Assembly: GCA_927349885.1 (NCBI GenBank)
Contig: OV651814.1
Location: 50,770,433 to 50,834,432, forward strand
Source: Psylliodes chrysocephalus
Lineage: Eukaryota; Arthropoda; Insecta; Coleoptera; Chrysomelidae
Direction of reading: 5' to 3'
DNA: 64,000 nucleotides
Shown: positions 56,064-64,000 of the stretch, in pieces
Numbering within the stretch: position 1 is the first letter of the stretch
Layout of the letters: each line of letters begins with the position of its first letter
The notes under the pieces: model-generated
Databases searched by the model: none
What the model saw: the letters and a program-made list of their open reading frames with translations, nothing else
What the model was told of the DNA's origin: nothing
Position numbers and translations under genes: made by a program

Positions 56064-56574
56064 CTAGGTTACATAATATATACACATATTGTGCAGTGGT
56101 GATGATTTTAAAACATTAGTTCTTGCTGATGGGAGATAGAAAGTAGACTGCGACCGTGTAGTAGTTCTCGGAACGTTAAAAGCAAGTTTTTGTAATAATT
56201 GTTCGCAATGAATTTTGTTAGGTACTAATTTCTGTATGAAGATTATTAGATGACAATTTCGCCTTGTCTCAAGATCAATAAAGTTATGTCTGTTAAGCAA
56301 ATATTGATGAGGTGTACCTATTTCCGGATAAACGCCATCATGCTTGAAGCAAATGAATTTTAAGAATCGCAGCTGCACGGATTCTAACTCGTCCTGATGA
56401 GCTTTGTAATGGGGATTCCAATTATGGAAGCGTACTCCAGTTTAGACCAAACGAATGAAAAATACAGCATTTTAAGAGTTTCTGTATCTGAAAACTCCCT
56501 ACTATTGCGCTTGTCAAAGCTAGAATATAGAGTTCCGACGCAGTCGGCTGCAGTTTTAGTTGAATCGATGTTTT
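56064..56574 (-). pseudogene. Minus-strand LINE, C-terminal part (split)
   Basis: The minus strand reads FSDTETLKMLYFSFVWSKLE near 56500-56440, then LRFLKFICFKHDGVYPEIGT and ETRRNCHLIIFIQKLVPNK down to 56064. This is the thumb and C-terminal region of a Jockey/CR1-type reverse transcriptase (pattern LY.S.VWSKLEY...W.P, then RF.K....). About 165 bp of it (56365-56536) is repeated at 59089-59251 on the far side of the inserted LINE. The plus-strand frame at 56397-56633 is mostly a shadow. Confidence 0.7.
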
Positions 56575-59072
56575 TTCTCGAGTTTCAGCAATTGAATTCC
56601 ATCCGTAACAGCCGTGGAAGATTCCTGGACTAAATTTTTGCAGACGATTTTAATGACATTTCTGTAATAGAATCTCAAATGCCTTTGTTACCTTTAGATT
56701 CTTACCATCATCCTGGTTTAGAAACAATTTTAAGTTTTAGTTTCACTGGCCCTTTGATAAGTAATCATGAGCTATTGATATATCAGTATCCTCAGGCAGA
56801 TTTTACTAAACTTAACTTATATTTGGAACAAACTGATTGGTCTTTTTTATACAGTACTGTCGATCTCGATGTAATGGTGGATATGTTTTATAAACACCTT
56901 TTTAAGGCCATTGACTTATATGTTCCTAAAAGAAAAATAAAAACCAAAAATATCCAAAATGGTATGATGGCCCTCTGAGAAAACTAATATCTGGAAAAAA
57001 CAGAGCATATAATAAATTTAAAAGGACTGGATATGCTTCAGACTACAAAACATATTCCGACATTCGACGTGAGGTAAAATATCGCATTGATCTATGCTAC
57101 CTTACTTTTGTTAGCAATATTGAACATGTAATTCCTGAAAATGTAAAATATTTTTGGACATTTATTAATAGCCTAAAACGTACAGAACATATGCCGTCTA
57201 TCATGAAATGCAACAATGACAATTTAAAAACACCTTCATCTATCGCTGATACTTTTGCACTACATTTTGAGTCTTGCTACAGTAACCACAGCACTCTTGA
57301 CTTAAATCACTTGGAATCAGTCAAATTTGGTTCCCATCTCTAATTTCACATCTTTAAAGAAGATGAAATAAAGAAGAAAATGTTGGATCTCGATCCTTCC
57401 AAAGGTTCTGGTCCAGATGGAATACCACCTATCCTTCTCAAGAAGTGCCCTGCTTTATCTGCACCACTGTGCACAATTTTCCAGAGATCATTCGACAGAG
57501 GATATGTCCCGTCCAGATGGAAATATTCTAACTTGGTTCCAATTTTTAAGTCCGGGGATAAATCAGACATAAAAAATTATCGAGGCATTTCTATGCTATC
57601 AGCAATTCCTAAGCTGTTGGAATCAATCTTAACAGATGAATTATTTTACACGTTTAAGAATTACATAATAGATGAGCAGCATGGCTTCTACAGAGGCCGT
57701 TCAACAACTACTAATCTGGATATTTATCAGGAGTTTATTACCTCTTCGGTTGAAGCTGGTTACCAAGTTGATACAATTAACACCGACCTCTCTAAGACGT
57801 TCGATAGTGTATGTCAGCAGTTACTTTTAAAGAAACTATCTGAAATTGGGATAACAGGCAATAATTACCTTAAGTGGATTAAATCCTATCTTATTAACCG
57901 TCGGCAGCGTGTTACAGTGAATGGTTCTGTGTTGCGGGAAGTGACAGTGTCTTCGGGTGTACCCCAGGGTTCACATATTGGCACTATTTTATTTTTGTTA
58001 TTTATAAATGATGTAGTGTCCTGTTTTAAAAATTCTCATTGTCTCTTATATGCTGACGATTTAAAATTTTTTAATATTGTGGAACCTAATTATAACGCCC
58101 TACAGTCTGATTTAAATCAATTTGTCTCTTGGTGCAGTTCTAACTATTTAGAACTAAACATATGAAAATGTAAAGTTATATCATTTTACAGACGTTCTAA
58201 CCCCGTCGAAAACTCATACATTATTAATAATACTACGCTGGAGAGCCTCTCCACATTTAATGATTTAGGGGTAATATTCGACAGGGAATTATCCTTTTCT
58301 TTACATGTTGATACTATCATTCTGAGGGCGTTTAGGCTATTAGGATTCATAAAAAGAAGCACAAAGCATATACAAGACACTAAAGCAATAACATGTTTGT
58401 ACAGTGGTTTGATCCGAAGTATTTTAGAGTATTGCAGTACTGTTTGGTCTCCGTCACAAGCTATTTATGTCAACCGAATTGAACGAGTTCAAAACAAATT
58501 TTGTAAATATTTGCTATTTAAGTTCCACTTTCCATATCGGGATTTATCGTATGAAACGAGACTGCTACTCTGTGGTATGCAAACTCTTGAACGGAGACGC
58601 AGGGATGCAATGTTACTTTTGCTCTACAAAATAATTAATGGAGACATTATTTGTGAAAAATTGTTATGCCAAGTAAATTTCGTTGTTCCGTTAAAGCATA
58701 CTCGACAGTCACAACTATTCTTTGAGAAAACCCATCGTACAAACTATGGACAAAGAGCTTTCATGAATAGGCTTTTGTGCAACTATAATAAGCACTATTC
58801 TCACTGTGATATTTTTAATTGTACCTTATTATCTGTTAAGAGGATGCTCAAATTTTAAAATTTTAGGTTGTTTCTTGTCTTGTATGGTGTTAGACTTTGT
58901 TTTTTAGACGTTAAATGTATTTTAAAATTTCTGAAGAGTTTTGATATTTATATATTCGGTTTTTTTTATATGTATATACTTATACTTTAATTGTTGTTTT
59001 AGCTTAGAGACTGTACCATTTGGAATTCATATTTCTGTAGTGTACTTAAGACAATAAATAAATAAATAAATA
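56575..59072 (+). pseudogene. Jockey/CR1-like LINE inserted into the minus-strand LINE
   Basis: The plus strand begins in the endonuclease C-terminus (QQLNSIRNSRGRFLD near 56590, then LPLDSYHHPGLE near 56695). It runs through a damaged linker with a frame change near 56975 and into a reverse transcriptase: GSGPDGIPPILLKKC near 57405, FKSGDKSDIKNYRGISML near 57545-57600, GVPQGSHIGTILFLLFINDV near 57955-58015 and LYADDLKFF near 58045 (catalytic YADD intact). A stop at 58163-58165 is followed by the thumb and the end VKRMLKF at 58855. The 3' UTR ends in an (AATA)n tail at 59053-59072. No RNase H. It is 5'-truncated and carries at least two stops, but the polymerase core is well preserved. Confidence 0.85.
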
Positions 59073-59088
59073 CCATATCTAATCGCAG

Positions 59089-59830
59089 GTGCACTGATTC
59101 TAACTTGTCGCGATGAGTTTGGTAATGGAGATTGCAAATTATGGAAGGGTACTCTAGTTTAAACCAAATGAATGAAAAATACAGTATTTTAACAGTTTCT
59201 GTATCTGAAAACTCCCTACTATTGTGCTTGTCAAAACTAGAATATCATATCTAAGATGGCTTTTGTCTAGGCCATAGTACAAGGTAGTTAAATAACCCAC
59301 TGGAAGATATTTCAACTTATATAAGATATTCCCACCTCAGAATACTGTCAATAAATTCGACAAGATATTTTATTTGTGATATGGGTTGGAGGGCAAGAGG
59401 ACTTTCATTTATAGAAGTGATTAAATTTGGGAAGACAACTTATATTTGCAGCTGAAAAGTACGTATCTGGTCTTGTCTAAATTCAGCGTAAATACTTAAT
59501 TAATTGTCAAGCCAAGTCTTAACATTGACTAAATCTCTTTAGAGTCATAAGTTTAAAAGTTTTGAATTCATCCAAATCACTTGCTTCATAGAACATTGCA
59601 ATATCAACGAAAAATTCTACAATACTGCCTGGATGAGAGATTGAAAACAGACCATTTACGTAATATTGGATCAAGAACACCGCCCTGGGGGACTCCATAC
59701 TTATTGGTTTTGGATCACTTTCCACTTTCACAGACTGATATCTACTAATTAGGAACCTTTCAAATAGACTCAAGGTACTTATTTCCTCCAATATCTTCTA
59801 GAGATTGTAGGAGTAAGCGATCACTGGCAG
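59089..59830 (-). pseudogene. Minus-strand LINE, reverse-transcriptase part (split)
   Basis: The frame 59791-59519 reads a decayed polymerase: the VPQG box near 59700 is frame-damaged (MESPRAVFLIQYYVNGLFSI, expected GVPQG..L.P.L), and FVDIAMFYEASDLDEFK near 59610 corresponds to the FADD box with A and the first D altered. Thumb sequence follows and at 59251-59089 repeats the piece seen at 56365-56536 (about 11 percent different). Together with 56064-56574 it forms one LINE split by the plus-strand insertion. Confidence 0.65.
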
Positions 59831-59889
59831 CAAATGTTTTAACTTTAGCTGTAATCTGTCATTTAACTAGCTGGCATATAAATTGTGTT

Positions 59890-60660
59890 GCCTGTTTTGT
59901 CCTAATTTATGGAGAGTTCAGAAAAAATAATCGTTTGGCTGCAATTTATTACGAGACATTTTCCGAACGACAAGCATTTTGTGATAAAAACTAAGAGCGT
60001 AAAAAATAAATTAGGGAATGACAGGAGCAACATATTTGGGTTATGCAGCTTTGTGCAAAAAGTGAAAACAATGTTATAAATGTAGTGGCATATGTGAGAA
60101 TAAATCTACATGTTTCCCTACACTCCCTAGGAATAGGCAAACCAGTGCAAAGAATCTTGACATACAATAAATACCACCCTTCTAAATTACATTTATTGCA
60201 AGAACTTCGTTCCAACGATTTTAATAGAAGGGTTGAATATTATCTAATTTTTTTGATAACATTTTATAGTGCGACGAAAGTCATTTTCATAATAAAGGTA
60301 AACTTAATAGACTAAATTTTATAAGTATTTTGAGTGCCTATAAAAACAAATAGGTGTTTTTATAGTTCAAAATAAAATTCTAAATAAATCAGAGAACCAC
60401 GATTTCAAACAAGATGGGATTCATTAATGTTGAGTGTTGATTATTCAATGATAAATGAATAATTGGTCCATACTTCAATGAAGACGAAAGCGCTAAATTG
60501 TGGTGGCAACAAGATGGTGCACCATCACACTATCGTCTTATTCATTAAAATGAAAAATTTGGGGATACTTGGATAGCCCACAATGATCCTATCAGATGGA
60601 CAGCACGCTCACCTGATATACCACCACTTGATATCGTAAAATTACACCTGAAATGATAAA
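59890..60660 (+). pseudogene. Mariner/Tc3-like transposase remnant
   Basis: In order: an N-terminal helix region (IYGEFRKNNRLAAI near 59905, from an IYGEC.RN-type start), then ENNVINVVAYVRINLHVSLH and KYHPSKLHLLQELRSNDFNR at 60064-60230. A decayed middle with NVWAG-like sequence near 60425 follows, then WWQQDGAPSHYRLIH near 60500 (second D) and DPIRWTARSPDIPPLD near 60585-60635 (third catalytic region). Several stops and frameshifts. A CACCCTGTAA word at 61551-61560 could be its right terminal repeat; no matching left end was found. Confidence 0.7.
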
Positions 60661-61304
60661 AGCTGCTTGTATGTAACAGATAGTTGGTTAGATTTAATGT
60701 ATGTATTCAGGGACACATTACTATAATTTGTGTAGATAATATTTAATTAGATGCAAGTGGAATGAATAAAAAAGTGTGTAAAAATATTGAATAATTTTAT
60801 TAAATATTAGCGCTGTCGGCTTACAAAACCATCCTAAAAGGCGTTACAAATTAACAATTTAAATATTAATTGATGTTAAAAATTTACGTCTAAAATACCC
60901 TCCATATGGGATTAATAACAAGATACATTGAGTTGTGGATTAAAACAATAAATACAATAATTGGGGTTGGTAAAGGCACCGAACCCACTTAAAACCCTTG
61001 ATTAGGTATAACATTAATAATTCTACATAATATAATCAAATATAACATTAACAGAATAATTACAAGTAGATTGGCGGGCTCGAGAGTGGTCAAAGGATAT
61101 TAATTTTTTAATTAAAAAAATAAAATCTCTGCGACATAATTTTATGTACTTACAGTGACTTTTTAACTTTTTATGCTAAAATTAAGTAGTGTATCCGTAA
61201 TGGTAAGTCAAATTATTATTAACCTTTCCCCTTTCGTTTTTAACGAAAAATCTTTGTTCAATTTTCATTTGCACTGAATAATTTTCAACTTTCAATACAC
61301 CCTA
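60661..61304. other. Intergenic, nothing recognised
   Basis: AT-rich; no coding sequence of the Penelope type was found before the ribozyme motif at 61305. Confidence 0.4.
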
Positions 61305-61355
61305 TGACTATCCTGATGATGAAGTAATCACTTCGAAACCGGTCGCCAATAAATT
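61305..61355 (+). ncRNA. Hammerhead-ribozyme-like motif 2
   Basis: CTGATGA at 61313-61319 has the full conserved core; GAAGT/ACTTC (61321-61334) forms stem II around AATC; then GAAA at 61335, the self-complementary ACCGGT and C at 61344 as predicted cleavage site. There is one extra T between core and stem II. The layout, with minimal stem III, is the Penelope-element type. Stem I pairing is poor, so activity is doubtful. Confidence 0.65.
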
Positions 61356-61576
61356 GACTTTGTGACAAATAAAGGACCTTTCTTTTTACCTTCGTACTCA
61401 ATCTTAACCACTCACATATGGCTACCCTCACTCCTAATGTTATAATAAATGTTTATAATAAATTCCGTGTTAAAAGGAAGAATATGGAGAAAAATAAAAT
61501 GTAACCATTAAAAAAAATGTTTTTTTCTATTTGCAGCACTCTTGAATCACCCTGTAATAATAAGTTAATATACATT

Positions 61577-61833
61577 ATATCGTCATTGTCGCGGTGAAAC
61601 CTCCTATGTACATTTCATCAAAATTTTCAGTAGATATAAAAACGTAACAATTTTGTTCTGATGTCTTATACGTATTACGCACAAGGGAGGTCTAAAATTA
61701 CAATATTTTAAAAGAAAATTACATAGGAGGTTTCGCTAAACTGTACAGAATGTTAGTTTCTATGAACTGGTACAAAAATCTAAAAATGTGATAAAATATC
61801 ACATAGGAGGTTTCACCGCGGCAACGACGATAT
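61577..61833. mobile_element. MITE with ATATCGTC ends, 257 bp
   Basis: ATATCGTCATTGTCGCGGTG from 61577 and, inward from 61833, ATATCGTCGTTGCCGCGGTG are inverted over 33 bp (to CTCCTATGT) with two mismatches. A third copy of the inner word (ACATAGGAGGTTTCGC) lies at about 61721-61736. Non-coding. Confidence 0.85.
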
Positions 61834-62950
61834 AGGTTACTGCAATAAAACTTCTCGAACCCGAACTTCTATCTCTTCAAAAAAAGAGATATTGATAATA
61901 AAATTTAGTACTCCCTGTATATAGTGCCCTTTTGTCTAATTCCAGTTTTTCTAAAGGGTGGTAAAACTACCGTGTGATTAGATTAGGAACGGTAGTGTAG
62001 TGATTTATCTTGCATTGTTATTAAAATTTAACATATTTTGAGACTTTATAAAAAAAATCGAATCTAATTTCAAACTAATTGCTCAATTCAATTTAATATT
62101 ATGAAGAGCCTCCATAAAAATTCCTGATTTCTTTCTCTCTTTTTATTTTGGCAATTTATATGCAATCGAGAAATAATTAGGGGGTTGGATTATGCCGAGT
62201 TTAGCTGAGCCTTAGGGGTAGAAATTATGCGAGGAGAAGCCGAGCAAAATTCCTTTAAATCTCTGTCGTGTTATTACTGAAAAAAAATCAATATACCTAC
62301 GGTGGGCGCGAATCCGCGTGCGTTCCACCACGCGTTTTAATAACAAAATATCACGCCAGACCTTAATAATAAAAACGTTAACATATCTATCTTGAGGCAA
62401 TGATATATTACAGCAATTTTAAACAAAAAAAAAAAAAAAAAAGAATGGAGAAAAATAGGTTACGTGTCGATTTTTTACATTCTGTTACCACATTACCTTT
62501 TATTTATATACGTGGTTATACAGGGTGTCATTGAAATACATGTACAGTTTACGAAACCGAACGCCAAAATTTATTGATGTGATTTAGACTTTTCATTATA
62601 GTCGTTTGTCGCAAACAAATTTGACAGCTCTTAAAAATAAATTATTATCAAATACATTTTCAAAAATGCCGTATTATTTAATCAAGGCTCAAAAGTAGAA
62701 GGCTATAGCAAAATTGGAAAAGTGGCTGCTGAATTAAATGTAAAAATAGGAAGTTTAGTCAAGCAATCAAATGCGTAAAAAAGTAATTTTTCAATCATTA
62801 GTTAGTAAGACTTTTCATATGGATAAAATCCCCCTAAAAAAAAGAACACTTATGTAAGTTCCATTTAAGTTTTACCAGCTAGATGGCCAGATATAAATAA
62901 ACTTTGCTTTCATTAAATTATCTTTTAATGAAAATCAGTCTCCGTTAGCT
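61834..62950. other. Intergenic with a mariner-like terminal word
   Basis: TACAGGGTGTCATTGAAATA at about 62519 looks like a mariner-type terminal repeat pointing right, but no transposase follows. An A-run lies at 62427-62442. The minus 62-codon frame at 62212-62400 has no motif. Confidence 0.35.
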
Positions 62951-62954
62951 AAAG

Positions 62955-63390
62955 GTATTGGGAAGGCGAGACGGAATCCGACTTCAAGCGACAGGCAGCA
63001 ATCGGCAAATCCTACCGTGCTAAAACTGCTGTCGTCCATCGCGCCTTCCCAAATGTGTTTCATATAATTACATGTGTTCAGACGTGAAGAGACCGTTTTC
63101 GATCTCCTTAGCTGTCGTATAAAGCTCTCTGCCCACTACAGCGTACCATACCATGACCATAACAGGAACGTGTCAGGCACGAAAGAAAGCACTCCGGTCA
63201 CTACTGTGCCCACTGCACCCAACAGCGTTTTTTCCTCACATACAAGCATACAACATAGCTTGTAATGGACGGTGCGTGTCGGTACCTGCAAAATATTCTC
63301 GCCGTGAAATTGTTGACGGTCCTCTCATGGCACGCTACGATGTTGGCCGGTGACGGAACGGTCTAGTGGGCGTTGTCGCATATCAAAACA
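62955..63390. repeat. GC-richer dispersed repeat, copy 2
   Basis: Shares TTCAGACGTGAAGAGACCG and TTTTCGATCTCCTTA with 41475-41720 and has similar G+C contrast to its surroundings. The two overlapping plus frames at 63074-63353 reflect the higher G+C, carry no motif and are not called. Confidence 0.45.
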
Positions 63391-63494
63391 TGCAAAGAAT
63401 ATTTGTTTGTATGTGTCGATACGGTTACGGTCCTAGTATGGTAAGGTGTAATGGACAGATACCTTAGCTTGAAGTCTCTCACGGAAGAGTTTCC

Positions 63495-63665
63495 GCTACA
63501 ATGCTACAAAAATGTCAATTTTATGTTTTAATGATTGATTTCTCACTGCGCATAATCTTTTGTATTCAATTTATGCTATAATTCTACAAAAATGTCCATT
63601 TTATGTTCTTAGTTACTAACTCAGGATACCGACTAATTTCTTATTGTGCATAAAATTTTGTACAA
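63495..63665. repeat. Tandem duplication, two units of about 80-90 bp
   Basis: GCTACAATGCTACAAAAATG at 63495 and GCTATAATTCTACAAAAATG at 63575 start two units that both continue through ATTTTATGTT and end with TTTCT(C/T)A(C/T)TG(C/T)GCATAA and TTTTGTA. Unit 2 has a short insertion. Confidence 0.75.
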
Positions 63666-64000
63666 CTTGGCATTACTGCGGATCAATTTTCATCCATGCA
63701 TTAGAAGTTGTCTAATAAAAATAATATATTTTGTTCTCAATATTCTGCCCTCTCTTTGTAACACCACAGGTCAAAGCCAGACTTACAGGAATGAATTTCA
63801 TTAAAAAATCCCATGATAATCAAAGAGCGTTTGTTCACATTTGTATGGCGGCTACTTACATACTAAAATTTTAGTCACAAAATCTAAAATTTAAAAATGG
63901 ACCCCATTTACCTTTTTCTGACCAATATTTTTACGCTTGTTTGTTAAACCAATCTAAACATTTGCGTTGTTTTAACAAACGGGTGCACTGTCAAATTATC
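63666..64000. other. Window end, nothing recognised
   Basis: AT-rich, no coding motif or transposon end seen. Confidence 0.4.

Noticed and set aside
62519..62780. Mariner transposon starting at TACAGGGTG
   Set aside because: Only one terminal word is present and the following sequence gives no transposase motif.
63074..63353. Two overlapping plus-strand frames as genes
   Set aside because: They lie in the GC-richer dispersed repeat, overlap each other in different frames and have no motif.

Overview
This window looks like an intergenic, repeat-dominated stretch of an arthropod (very probably insect) nuclear genome. The sequence is AT-rich and has no bacterial-style operons, rRNA or functional tRNA genes. 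Almost everything that can be identified is a decayed transposable element of a kind common in insects: R1/I-like and Jockey-like LINEs, Tc1/mariner-like transposons, a hAT transposase of the GTF2IRD2-like group, a gypsy-like LTR element with a SAP-domain gag, tRNA-derived SINEs and many MITEs. I cannot name the species or insect order. I found no complete host gene; one 183-bp segment (14195-14377, minus) looks like a possible lone host exon.

Layout. 1.5-2.5 kb: a broken copy of a repeat-associated insect protein. 4 kb and 19.6 kb: two inverted copies of one SINE-like repeat. 5.4-6.9 kb: a non-autonomous DNA element with a 7-bp target duplication and arrays of ATCGAA motifs at both ends. 7.8 and 23.9 kb: two copies of a tRNA-derived SINE. 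9.2-10.7 kb: an unrecognised broken reading frame with a duplicated C-terminus. 11.0-12.7 kb: a 5'-truncated RNase H LINE. 15.5-16.7 kb: LTR, primer-binding site and gag. 17.2-19.6 kb: a mariner relic abutting a hAT relic. 25.1-27.9 kb: the best-preserved transposon, a Tc1/mariner relative with long inverted repeats, introns and about 81 residues between its second D and its E (DD82E/Sailor-like), with a MITE inside one intron; a second copy lies at 32.7-33.8 kb. 28.8-30.8 and 37.9-39.2 kb: two elements with CAC(A/G)GAAAAAAA ends. 43.6-44.5 kb: an 860-bp element with about 210-bp inverted repeats. 46.0-47.1 kb: a fold-back structure carrying two opposed THAP fragments. 48.7-50.7 kb: a Tc1 gene split by an RNase H LINE. 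52.7-54.6 kb: two opposed LTRs. 56.1-59.8 kb: a minus-strand LINE split by a plus-strand Jockey-like LINE, with a duplication of about 165 bp at the break. 59.9-60.7 kb: a mariner relic. 42.6 and 61.3 kb: two hammerhead-ribozyme-like motifs of the Penelope-element type.

The parts do not form a pathway; they record successive insertions. The nesting gives a relative order: Tc1 before LINE at 49 kb, minus LINE before plus LINE at 57 kb, Sailor-like element before its intronic MITE at 25.8 kb. Three MITEs (25839-26244, 54644-54884, 61577-61833) share the terminal word TATCGTC although their bodies differ, which suggests one transposase mobilised all three. All family assignments come from reading motifs, not from database searches.
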